Of a stretch of 64,000 nt of DNA, positions 19,806-27,221 are shown piece after piece. This stretch comes from Anaerocolumna sedimenticola (GTDB lineage: Bacteria > Bacillota > Clostridia > Lachnospirales > Lachnospiraceae), in contig NZ_CP048000.1 in assembly GCF_009931695.1 (NCBI RefSeq), positions 2,993,501 through 3,057,500 on the forward strand, written 5' to 3'. How positions within the stretch are numbered: position 1 is the stretch's first letter; each line of letters starts with the position of its first letter. The position numbers and the translations under genes are program-made. The notes beneath the pieces are model-generated. The model was not told where the DNA came from. It was given only the letters and a program-made list of their open reading frames with translations, and made no database searches.

Positions 19806-19850
19806 AAAAACCTGCCCTTTTAAGGTACCTGATACCAGGGCAGGTTTTTA
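19806..19850. terminator. Terminator between serine hydrolase and MFS exporter
   Basis: AAAAACCTGCCCT ... AGGGCAGGTTTTT, a stem of about 13 bp with a loop that can partly pair (GGTACC region). It serves the plus-strand hydrolase gene and could serve the convergent exporter gene on the minus strand. Confidence 0.9.
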
Positions 19851-19907
19851 ATTTCCGACAACGCAAAGGGAGAATCAGCAAGCTTACTTGCTATAAATCG
19901 AACGCTC
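19850..19907. repeat. Palindromic repeat, family A, copy 3 (truncated, overlaps CDS end)
   Basis: The left two thirds of the element (ATTTCCG, GCAAAG, AGCAAGCTTACTTGC, TCGAACGC) are recognisable. The right hairpin is missing and is replaced by the 3' end of the MFS gene. The stop codon of that gene (19884-19886, minus strand) lies inside the repeat. Confidence 0.8.
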
Positions 19908-21341
19908 ATACTTCTCTTTTCTTCTGGAAAATAACCGAAATGCGGTAATAATTACGCCTACCAGGCAGACAGAAGCAGCAGAAACATAAACTACCCGCAT
20001 ACCAAAGATAAAAACACCGCTTTCGCCTTCAACAAAATCCGTTACTCGGTATCCTAATTTACTGCTCATACAGCCGTATAAAAGGGTGGTAGCTAAAGTT
20101 ATACCGCAGATCATACCCAGATTACGTACAAAGGCATTGATACCTCCGCCGATTCCCAATTTATTTTTGGGCAGTGTAGACATGATAAGTGAGGTGTTGG
20201 GGGATTGAAACAATCCATTTCCCAACGACATAATAGCTACAAAAATACCCATGGCAACATAGGATGGATGTTCATTTAAGGTGGACATGAGAAATAGTCC
20301 CAAACTTGTTAGTGTCAGACCAACTAATGTTAAGATTTCAGAACCGATTTTATCGGACAAATACCCGCTTACAGGGGCTGTCAGCGCTAAAACCAAAGGA
20401 TATATGGATAAAAATGCTCCTGCCTGTCCGGGAGTAAACGGCAGTATATCCTGTAAATAAAACGGCATGACAATATTGGAACAGAATATAGCCACAAAAC
20501 TGATAAAACCACATATAATACTTACGGAAAACCATTTGTTACGAAACAGTTTTAACTCAAGTAAAGGCATTTGCGATTTATTTTCAACCACAAGAAAAAG
20601 GATAAATAAAACTATTGTAATTAAGAGACATACCCAAATTACTGGGGATTTAAATCCAATATTTTGAATTTGACCTAATGCAGTAAATAAAAGAACAATC
20701 GTAATAATAAATAATATGGCTCCTAATACATCAACTTTCTCATCCTGCCTTTTAACTGAACGGGGCAGCAGTTTAATTCCTAATATAAATACGATGATAC
20801 CAACCGGAACATTAATCCAGAAGATATATTCCCAACTGGTATAGGCTACGATCATACCACCTAAAGAAGGTCCGGCCAAAGAACCTAAGGCTACAAAGGT
20901 ACCGCTTAGCCCTAATGCTCTGCCACGTTCTTCTGCGGGGAAAACCTGTGTTATTATACCCTGGCTGTTAGCCATCATACCCGCTGCTCCAATTGCCTGA
21001 ATAACACGGGCTATAAGGAGAACTCCTAAAGAATACGTTACTCCGCAAAGTAAAGATCCTAAAGAAAATAATGCGATACCGAATAAAAATATAACCGTCT
21101 TTCCTAAAATATCGCCCAGTCTGCCAAATAGCAGCATAGTTGCTGAGATTGCTATAAGATAAACGCTTACCACCCAGGCTATGGCAGCTGATGTAACCCC
21201 TAAACTGTTTGCCATGGTAGGCAGTGCAACATTAACTATACTGCCGTCTAATGCTGACATAAATATTGATAAAACAATAATTAATAAAATACTCCATCTT
21301 TTACTGGTATGAATTGTACTTTCTGATGTGATAATATCCAT
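19884..21341 (-). CDS. MFS multidrug exporter, DHA2 (EmrB/QacA) family
   Basis: Proton-coupled drug exporter in the inner membrane, 485 residues with about 14 hydrophobic segments, as in the DHA2 family. Motifs: VVSVYLIAISATMLLFGRLGD (motif A region GRLGDILGK), SALDGSIVNVALPTM in helix 1, and motif C-like GPSLGGMI. The ATG is 14 bp after the MarR stop, so both are one transcription unit. The last seven residues (ERSIYSK) are encoded by repeat family A copy 3, so the original C-terminus was probably replaced when the element arrived. Expression should be induced when a drug or phenolic ligand releases MarR. Confidence 0.92.
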   Translation of the reverse strand: MDIITSESTIHTSKRWSILLIIVLSIFMSALDGSIVNVALPTMANSLGVTSAAIAWVVSVYLIAISATMLLFGRLGDILGKTVIFLFGIALFSLGSLLCGVTYSLGVLLIARVIQAIGAAGMMANSQGIITQVFPAEERGRALGLSGTFVALGSLAGPSLGGMIVAYTSWEYIFWINVPVGIIVFILGIKLLPRSVKRQDEKVDVLGAILFIITIVLLFTALGQIQNIGFKSPVIWVCLLITIVLFILFLVVENKSQMPLLELKLFRNKWFSVSIICGFISFVAIFCSNIVMPFYLQDILPFTPGQAGAFLSIYPLVLALTAPVSGYLSDKIGSEILTLVGLTLTSLGLFLMSTLNEHPSYVAMGIFVAIMSLGNGLFQSPNTSLIMSTLPKNKLGIGGGINAFVRNLGMICGITLATTLLYGCMSSKLGYRVTDFVEGESGVFIFGMRVVYVSAASVCLVGVIITAFRLFSRRKEKYERSIYSK

Positions 21342-21355
21342 AACTAACCACCTTT

Positions 21356-21787
21356 TTATATTTTTTTTACTTTTGCTCTGGTTAAAATTTTTTCTAACAT
21401 GGTATCCAGCAAATCAATTTCTTCCCGGGAAAGATCCTGGGTAATATCACTAATCCACAGATGAATTTCATCTTTAATGATTGGGATTACCTCTTTCGCT
21501 TTATCAGTGAGGAAAAGCCTGCATGCCCTGCAGTCTTTCTGATCAGACAGCTTTTCCAAATAACCCAGTTCAATGAGCTTTTGAATATTACGGGTTGATA
21601 AAGCCTTATCTACTTTTATTTCTCTGCTTATTTTTTCTAAATTAATTCCTTCATTCTGCCATAAAGCCAATAAGAAAGGATAAGTTCCGCTGCTTAGATT
21701 ATATGGTTTTAGAACTTCGTCCATGTGGAATTGAGTGTATTTAGAAATATGTGCAATTCGCTTTGTTAAAAGTTTCCCTTGATTCAT
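21356..21787 (-). CDS. MarR-family transcriptional regulator
   Basis: Winged-helix repressor, 143 residues from MNQGKLLTKR. The central region (LWQNEGINLEKISREIKVDK, then ALSTRNIQKLIELGYLEK) is the wHTH, and the wing carries DQKDCRACRLFLTDKAKEV. The start at 21787 follows AGAAGG at 6 bp. The longer in-frame extension to 21862 would run through the promoter and is rejected. It heads an operon with the MFS exporter and has two dyad operators at its own promoter, so it very probably represses itself and the exporter. Confidence 0.9.
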   Translation of the reverse strand: MNQGKLLTKRIAHISKYTQFHMDEVLKPYNLSSGTYPFLLALWQNEGINLEKISREIKVDKALSTRNIQKLIELGYLEKLSDQKDCRACRLFLTDKAKEVIPIIKDEIHLWISDITQDLSREEIDLLDTMLEKILTRAKVKKI

Positions 21788-21817
21788 GTACAGCCTTCTT
21801 TCAAATTTTTTCATAAA

Positions 21818-21862
21818 AGTTGATACGTCAACTATTATAGCTACAATTAATTGACCTGTCAA
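21818..21862 (-). promoter_or_regulatory. marR-mfs promoter with two operators
   Basis: On the minus strand: TTGACA (21862-21857), 17-bp spacer, TATAAT (21839-21834), a full sigma-A consensus. Dyad 1, TTGACCTGTCAA at 21851-21862, covers the -35 box. Dyad 2, AGTTGATACGTCAACT at 21818-21833, lies just after the -10 box. Both share TTGA-N4-TCAA, typical of MarR sites. Confidence 0.88.
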
Positions 21863-21889
21863 CTATTTTATTTGTGTACTATTTTTATT

Positions 21890-21981
21890 TTAACCTTACA
21901 TGTAAGTCCCCCGTTTCTTAGCTTAGTGTAAACGGTTGGCTTGGCACTTATTTGTTTCAGAGTAGGTGCTCGGACTGAATG
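21890..21981. repeat. Repeat family B, copy 1 (degenerate)
   Basis: Starts TAACCTTACATGTAAGTCCC and continues through a damaged stem to CACTTATTTGTTTCAG. It aligns with a far better palindrome at 41664-41744. It lies between the marR promoter and the ammonium transporter promoter and holds no ORF. Confidence 0.65.
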
Positions 21982-22031
21982 AAATAAAACAGAATGAAAT
22001 AAAAAAATATTAAATAAATTAAAAAAAATAA

Positions 22032-22059
22032 TTGACATATAGCAAAAAACATATATAAT
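22032..22059 (+). promoter_or_regulatory. amt: Promoter of the amt-PII operon
   Basis: TTGACA (22032-22037), 16-bp AT-rich spacer, TATAAT (22054-22059). Transcription would start near 22066, immediately before the leader terminator. Confidence 0.8.
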
Positions 22060-22070
22060 ACTCTTATGTC

Positions 22071-22122
22071 AAAGGCGATGTATCTTTGTGTGATTCACAT
22101 GAAGATATGACGCCTTTTTTTT
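22071..22122 (+). terminator. Leader terminator/attenuator upstream of amt
   Basis: AAAGGCG ... CGCCTTT closes a long interrupted hairpin (TATCTT/AAGATA, TGTG/CACA inside), followed by T8. It lies between the promoter and the amt RBS, so transcription must read through it to express amt. This is the layout of antitermination control (ANTAR proteins act on amt/gln leaders in other bacteria), but only one hairpin is visible. Confidence 0.8.
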
Positions 22123-22154
22123 ACCTAAAAAACCATAGAAAGGGTTGCATGATT

Positions 22155-23402
22155 ATGGAAATTAACTTAGCAAACAGCGCATTTGTAATTATGAGTACTG
22201 CATTCGTTTTTCTTATGACACCGGGACTGGCATTATTTTACTCAGGAATGGAGAGAAGAAAAAATACTTTGAATACTTTAATGTCTTGCTTTTTTATCTG
22301 TGGAGTAGGATCTCTCTTATGGATTATAGTCGGGTATTCTTTATCTTTTGGAACAGATCACGGTGGAGTGATTGGTGATTTAAGTCATGTATTTTTTAAT
22401 GGAGTTGACGCAGATCCCAATGCAGCCTATTCAAGTACGATACCGGAAACCTTGTTTGCAGCATTTCAGATGATGTTTGCAATTATAACTCCAGCTTTAA
22501 TTTGCGGTTCTATTGCCGGCAGAATGAGATTTAAGGCATTGTTTATATTTATTATCTGCTGGTCTGTAATCGTTTATTATCCTTTAGCACATATGGTGTG
22601 GGGGGACGGAGGATACCTTAGAGCAATTGGTTCAATTGATTTTGCCGGCGGTAATGTAGTACATATAAGTTCCGGTATATCTGGTTTAATTGCGTGTATC
22701 ATGTTAGGGAAAAGAAGAGAGTATGGAGTAGTTTCCTATAAACCCCACAATATTCCGGTTGTTATTCTTGGAGCAGGCCTTCTTTGGTTTGGCTGGTTTG
22801 GTTTTAACGGAGGAAGTGCATTAGCTGCGGACGGTTTGGCAGTACATGCAATACTTACTACAAATACATCGGCTGCAACGGCTTTAATATCCTGGCTGGT
22901 TTTGGAAAGAGTGATACATGGAAAGGCAACTGTTTTGGGTGCTGCTACAGGAGCAGTTGTAGGTTTAGTAGCAATTACGCCGGGAGCGGGATTTGTTCCA
23001 ATTTGGGCTTCCATAATTATTGGTGCCTTGGTAAGTCCAATTTGTTATTTTACAATGACGAAAGTAAAAGCAAAATTTGGTTATGACGATGCCTTGGATG
23101 CATTTGGATGTCATGGTATCGGTGGTATCTGGGGCGGCATAGCAACCGGGTTATTTACACAAAAGTCAATAAACTCCGTTGCACAATGGGATGGATTAGT
23201 CTTTGGAAATACGAAATTGTTTATAGTTCAGATAGTCAGTATTGTGATTACTATAGCGTTTGCAGCAATTGGAACTTTTATCATATTATTCGTAATGAAA
23301 AAATTCATGGCAGTACGAGTAACGAAAGAGGAAGAAGCTTTGGGCCTGGATTTAACACAACATAGTGAATTGGCTTATCCTTCTTTTAACGGATTAGATT
23401 AA
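22155..23402 (+). CDS. amt: Ammonium transporter (Amt family)
   Basis: Membrane channel/transporter for ammonium, 415 residues with 11 hydrophobic segments. Family signatures: FLMTPGLALFYSGMERRKN near the N-terminus, AFQMMFAIITPALICGSIAGR, the pore His motif DFAGGNVVHISSG, WFGWFGFNGGSALA, and the second pore His in DAFGCHGIGGIWGG. The start is uncertain between the ATGs at 22149 and 22155; 22155 gives the usual N-terminus and AAAGGG lies 10 bp upstream. The in-frame ATG at 22086 lies inside the leader hairpin and is rejected. It is followed 41 bp later by the PII gene, the usual partner that blocks the channel when nitrogen is plentiful. Confidence 0.95.
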   Translation: MEINLANSAFVIMSTAFVFLMTPGLALFYSGMERRKNTLNTLMSCFFICGVGSLLWIIVGYSLSFGTDHGGVIGDLSHVFFNGVDADPNAAYSSTIPETLFAAFQMMFAIITPALICGSIAGRMRFKALFIFIICWSVIVYYPLAHMVWGDGGYLRAIGSIDFAGGNVVHISSGISGLIACIMLGKRREYGVVSYKPHNIPVVILGAGLLWFGWFGFNGGSALAADGLAVHAILTTNTSAATALISWLVLERVIHGKATVLGAATGAVVGLVAITPGAGFVPIWASIIIGALVSPICYFTMTKVKAKFGYDDALDAFGCHGIGGIWGGIATGLFTQKSINSVAQWDGLVFGNTKLFIVQIVSIVITIAFAAIGTFIILFVMKKFMAVRVTKEEEALGLDLTQHSELAYPSFNGLD

Positions 23403-23443
23403 TTATTATTAATTATATTTTTATTCTAAAGGGGGATAAGATA

Positions 23444-23782
23444 ATGAAGAAGATAGAAGCGATTATCAGACCGGAAAAGCTGGAACCATTAAAAGATGAA
23501 TTACTGAAAATGAAAATCAATGGCATTACAATTAATCAGGTATTTGGGTGTGGAAAGCAATATGGCTTTACTGAGTATATCAGAGGGAACACCATAATTA
23601 TGAATACCTTATCTAAGATTGAAATTAAAATAATTGTACCGGATGAGAGATTAGATGAGATTATTGATACCATTATATCCGTATCGGAAACCGGTGAATT
23701 TGGTGATGGTAAAATATTTGTATCCGATGTACTGGATTGTATTCGAATCAGAACCAAAGAACGGGGAAATAATGCATTATAA
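23444..23782 (+). CDS. glnB: P-II nitrogen regulatory protein
   Basis: Small trimeric signalling protein of 112 residues that senses 2-oxoglutarate and ATP/ADP and gates the Amt channel. MKKIEAIIRPEKLEPLKDEL is the standard start, and the C-loop region carries GEFGDGKIFVSDVLD. In the T-loop, the uridylylated Tyr51 of proteobacterial GlnB is Ile (EYIRGNTIIMN), so covalent uridylylation at that site is impossible. This fits Firmicutes PII proteins controlled by ligand binding alone. Good RBS (GGGGGA). It is co-transcribed with amt and followed by a terminator. Confidence 0.93.
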   Translation: MKKIEAIIRPEKLEPLKDELLKMKINGITINQVFGCGKQYGFTEYIRGNTIIMNTLSKIEIKIIVPDERLDEIIDTIISVSETGEFGDGKIFVSDVLDCIRIRTKERGNNAL

Positions 23783-23832
23783 GATGAAAGTAATATAGGA
23801 AACAGAATATATAATCCATTTATAAAAAAACG

Positions 23833-23923
23833 ACGTTCTTATGAGATATAACAATATGTTTTATTATAACAATATGTTTATTATAATATCACTTTAGTTA
23901 CTCTATAAGAACGTTATTTTTTT
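23833..23923. terminator. Bidirectional terminator between PII gene and oadB
   Basis: ACGTTCTTAT ... ATAAGAACGT with flanking A7 and T7 runs. The loop of about 60 nt contains a direct repeat (TAACAATATGTTT twice). It separates two convergent genes. Confidence 0.8.
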
Positions 23924-23939
23924 ATTATTTATATTAAAA

Positions 23940-25148
23940 CTACATTTTAGATATTAATGTAACATAGATACCGGTTAATATTGCAGTTGTGATTACACCG
24001 CAAATATTAGCACTGAGGGCATACTCCATAACGAAGCTCATCTTATTAGCTTTAGATACTTCTTTTTGTGCTACTTTCGCTGTTGTTGGTACACAGGATA
24101 CACCGGCAATTCCAATTACCGGATTAAAATTCTTTTTCGTAAACAAATAAACTATGTAACCACCCAGAATTCCTCCGATTCCTGATAGTAACAGTGCAAG
24201 CATACCTAACAGTAATAATTTAAGTATTTTAGGATTAAGAATTGTATTTGCATCACATAAAACACCCAACATTAAACCTAAAAAGAAAGTAGATGCATAC
24301 AGGAATATATTTTCAATTAATACAGTATATTTTTCAAGGCCTGACTCACGTATCGCAATTCCTATAAAAAAGCTTAAAAACAAAGGAGCAGCTACTGGAA
24401 AGAGCAGACATAAAAGAGTATTAGCAGCTACAGCGAAAACGAGTTTTTCCCTGGAGGTAATTTTACTTACCTTTGTTGATTTATTAACAATAACTTTCCC
24501 ACGGAGATTTTTAGGAATAAGCAACCGTATCAGGAATGGATAACCGCCGTATGTTAAGCTCAAGTAAAGATATGCAACGATGGTTATAGGTACAAATAAA
24601 TCTTTTGCTAATGTGAGGGATGTAAAAAGTACCATAGGACCATCAGCACCACCGATGATGGAAACTGCAGCAGCTTCACCATCCGTAAAGCCCATTAACT
24701 TCGCAATAGGGAAAGTGGCAACGGTTCCAAGCTCAGCGCACATGGCAATTATCATACCAATAAAGGGATGTGCCAATACCATGCCAATATCGGTTATTAC
24801 ACCGATTCCCATAAATACGAGGCAGGCAATAAGACCATTACTGAAAGTAAAGGTATAGATTGGCTGCAGAAAATCAATCTGCATAATATTCATTAAAGAA
24901 TCTGTATTGGTAACAAGCGGATCTATAAATAAATTTCCGATTTTTCCTGCTTCTAAAAATAAAACGCCGGCATTAATGGCAGACATACCAAAACCCATAG
25001 GTATCATAATAAGAGGTTCCAATATTTTTTTAGCACCAAGGTAAACTAACAGGATACCTAGTAAAATAAGTAGGATTCGGAATATAACGACATCGGCATC
25101 TTGTGAAAACATAGTGCCGATTCCCTGAAATAAATCAAAAATGCTCAT
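23940..25148 (-). CDS. oadB: Na+-transporting carboxylic-acid decarboxylase, beta subunit
   Basis: Integral membrane subunit (402 residues) that couples biotin decarboxylation to Na+ export in oxaloacetate, methylmalonyl-CoA or glutaconyl-CoA decarboxylases. Recognised from the repeated membrane segments, the conserved GGADGPMVLFTSLTLAKDLF region with its ion-site Asp, and CVPTTAKVAQ near the C-terminus. A 42-residue membrane peptide gene lies 52 bp upstream in the same direction, likely the gamma-like subunit. The alpha (carboxyltransferase) and biotin-carrier genes are not in this window, so they must lie elsewhere. A LysR gene diverges from the pair. Confidence 0.92.
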   Translation of the reverse strand: MSIFDLFQGIGTMFSQDADVVIFRILLILLGILLVYLGAKKILEPLIMIPMGFGMSAINAGVLFLEAGKIGNLFIDPLVTNTDSLMNIMQIDFLQPIYTFTFSNGLIACLVFMGIGVITDIGMVLAHPFIGMIIAMCAELGTVATFPIAKLMGFTDGEAAAVSIIGGADGPMVLFTSLTLAKDLFVPITIVAYLYLSLTYGGYPFLIRLLIPKNLRGKVIVNKSTKVSKITSREKLVFAVAANTLLCLLFPVAAPLFLSFFIGIAIRESGLEKYTVLIENIFLYASTFFLGLMLGVLCDANTILNPKILKLLLLGMLALLLSGIGGILGGYIVYLFTKKNFNPVIGIAGVSCVPTTAKVAQKEVSKANKMSFVMEYALSANICGVITTAILTGIYVTLISKM

Positions 25149-25200
25149 GAGAAATACCTGTCTTTCTTTTGCTTAATATGATATAATTTAAATTATAAGA

Positions 25201-25329
25201 TCAGTTTTGTGAATCTTTGGAAAACATTTTTATTGCATCCAATAGAACCTTAATTAAAACAGAAATACCCATAGAAATAACAAAACCAAGACCAAATACT
25301 TTTAATGGTATTAATATTGCAGCTGTCAT
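25201..25329 (-). CDS. Small single-span membrane protein, OadG-like gamma subunit candidate
   Basis: A 42-residue protein (MTAAILIPLKVFGLGFVISM, then GISVLIKVLLDAIKMFSKDS) with one hydrophobic helix and a short basic end, behind AAAGGAG. Its position directly before oadB and its shape (short N-terminus, one helix, cytoplasmic tail) suggest the gamma or small subunit that assembles the pump. Standard OadG proteins are longer (80-100 residues with a Pro-rich, zinc-binding tail), so this is a minimal form or a different small subunit. Confidence 0.7.
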   Translation of the reverse strand: MTAAILIPLKVFGLGFVISMGISVLIKVLLDAIKMFSKDSQN

Positions 25330-25368
25330 AATAACTATCTCCTTTCGTTGCTAAAATAAAAATAGGTA

Positions 25369-25388
25369 ATTGAGAAACGTTTCCCAAT
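25369..25388. promoter_or_regulatory. Near-perfect palindrome in the oadB/LysR divergent region
   Basis: ATTGAGAAACGTTTCCCAAT, symmetric except for one position pair, 40 bp upstream of the small membrane protein start and 164 bp from the LysR start. It contains a T-N11-A pattern, so it is a candidate LysR binding site. Confidence 0.55.
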
Positions 25389-25551
25389 TGCTTATTAAAA
25401 TAAAAATTACGTCATGATAATTATACTATGAATATAAATACAATACTAATATATATTATAAAACGGTCAGATAAATAAAAGTTATTATTTGGAATACAAT
25501 GACAAAAAATTAACAAGAAAGTTACAAAATATTTTCATAGGGTGAACATTT

Positions 25552-26445
25552 ATGGAATTACATTATCTTAAAATATTTAATACGGTGGCACAATATAAAA
25601 GTTTTAAAAAGGCATCGGAAATTCTTCATATAAGTCAACCGGCGCTATCTATTCAGGTCAAGAAATTAGAAATCCAAATTGATTTGAAACTTTTTTATAA
25701 AATGGGCAATCAAATATACTTAACTGAAGAAGGGGATATGCTTTATGAGTATACGAAAAAAATCTTTCACATCATAGATGAAATGGAATTTGATATATTA
25801 AAGCAGAAGAAAGAAATTGGAGGAATCATTAATCTTGGTGGAAGTAACACACCAGGAACCTATATTTTGCCAAAAGTTATAGGAGAAATGAAGAGAAGAT
25901 ATCCTGCGGTGACGGTTAACCTTCATGTAGCTGACACGTCAGAAATAACCAAATTAATTGAAAACGGAACCCTAGATGTAGCAGTAAACGGAGGCAGCTG
26001 TGTTTACAATTCCAATATTTACGCAGAAGAATTAATTCACGACAAATTGATTTTTGTAGCTTCACCGGATAACCTATTATGTGAAAAGAAATATATCGAA
26101 AAAGAGGATTTGAAAGGTTTTAGCTTTGTAGTTCATAGTAAAACTTCCCAATTATATACGTATTATAAAAATATTATGGAAGAATTTAATTTACCGGAAA
26201 ATATAAGTATGTATTTTGGAAGCATAGATGCAATAAAATCTGCTATTTATGCTGACTTGGGACTTGCACTGATGCCTTATTATTCTGTTAGATCGGAGAT
26301 TAAAATGGGTCTTATTAAGGAATTGAAAATAAAAGATGTTACTATAGATTATCCTTATAGTCTTATATATAATAAGAACAAATACTTATCAGTAACCGTA
26401 AAGAAATTTATGGAAGTATTAGAGTTAGTATGTAACTCTTATTAA
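25552..26445 (+). CDS. LysR-family transcriptional regulator
   Basis: Regulator of 297 residues. The N-terminal winged HTH (MELHYLKIFNTVAQYKSFKK, ASEILHISQPALSIQVKKLE) is followed by a LysR_substrate domain (about 90-290) with GGIINLGGSNTPGTYILPKV and a second subdomain AIKSAIYADLGLALMPYYSV. Residues 150-160 (NGGSCVYNSN) are unusual for the effector-loop region. It is divergent from the decarboxylase genes and most likely regulates them in response to a small acid, as LysR proteins usually act on the adjacent divergent operon. The RBS AGGGTGA is 7 bp before the ATG. Confidence 0.9.
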   Translation: MELHYLKIFNTVAQYKSFKKASEILHISQPALSIQVKKLEIQIDLKLFYKMGNQIYLTEEGDMLYEYTKKIFHIIDEMEFDILKQKKEIGGIINLGGSNTPGTYILPKVIGEMKRRYPAVTVNLHVADTSEITKLIENGTLDVAVNGGSCVYNSNIYAEELIHDKLIFVASPDNLLCEKKYIEKEDLKGFSFVVHSKTSQLYTYYKNIMEEFNLPENISMYFGSIDAIKSAIYADLGLALMPYYSVRSEIKMGLIKELKIKDVTIDYPYSLIYNKNKYLSVTVKKFMEVLELVCNSY

Positions 26446-26530
26446 TGTAAAAACCTAAGTGAGATTAATTATTTGGGTGATCTAATTTAAAATTACCACA
26501 GTCAGGTCTGCGGTTTGAAAGGATTGAAGT

Positions 26531-27061
26531 ATGAAATTAATGATTGCATCGGATATACATGGTTCAGCTTATTATTGCGGTAAAATGATTGAAGCATATA
26601 AACGTGAACAGGCAGATAAACTGCTTTTATTAGGAGACTTGTTATATCATGGACCAAGAAATGATCTGCCGAAAGAGTATGAACCCAAAAAGGTGATTGA
26701 AATGCTTAATGGCATAAAGGAAGAGTTATTATGTGTAAGAGGTAACTGTGATACGGAAGTGGATCAGATGGTTCTGGAATTTCCTATCATGGCAGAATAT
26801 TGTATTCTTTATCTGGGCTGCCGTATGATCTATGCAACTCATGGACATAAGTTTAATCAGACGGACAAACCTATGTTAAAAAAAGGTGATATTCTGTTAA
26901 ACGGACATACCCACATCCCGAAATATGAAGATATGGGAGATTATATTTATATCAACCCTGGCTCAGTATCCATACCGAAGGATAACAGTGCCCATAGCTA
27001 TATTATATTGGAAGAAGAATTTGTATGGAAAGATCTTGATGGTAAACCATACAAAATATAA
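26531..27061 (+). CDS. yfcE: YfcE-type metallophosphoesterase
   Basis: Cytoplasmic phosphodiesterase, 176 residues, with the five metallophosphatase motifs in order: DIHGS (about 8-12), GDLLYHGPRND (about 36), GNCD (about 74), THGH (about 105) and NGHTHIP (about 124). These bind two divalent metals, Mn2+ in E. coli YfcE. The natural substrate of the family is not settled. It stands alone between the LysR gene and the alpha-glucuronidase gene, with GAAAGGA before the ATG. Confidence 0.92.
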   Translation: MKLMIASDIHGSAYYCGKMIEAYKREQADKLLLLGDLLYHGPRNDLPKEYEPKKVIEMLNGIKEELLCVRGNCDTEVDQMVLEFPIMAEYCILYLGCRMIYATHGHKFNQTDKPMLKKGDILLNGHTHIPKYEDMGDYIYINPGSVSIPKDNSAHSYIILEEEFVWKDLDGKPYKI

Positions 27062-27221
27062 TGAAGGCAATATGTGATAGGTGAAAAGCAAAATTCAAGA
27101 AGAGAGTGTCATTCAAATGCTGTATAATAATCCTGATTAATTAATATGGCAGGCAATTGAGGAACAAGAATGACATAACTCAATTAACCTGTTTCAATCA
27201 ATAAAAACAGGAGGGGTTATT

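Noticed and set aside
21788..21862. MarR start at 21862
   Set aside because: The extension would translate the promoter and both operators; AGAAGG marks the start at 21787.
22086..22154. Amt start at the ATG at 22086, 23 residues upstream
   Set aside because: It lies in the leader terminator hairpin, has no RBS, and the extra residues are not family-like.
25369..25388. CcpA cre site at the pump promoter
   Set aside because: The palindrome lacks the standard TGWAANCGNTNWCA register; a LysR site fits the context better.
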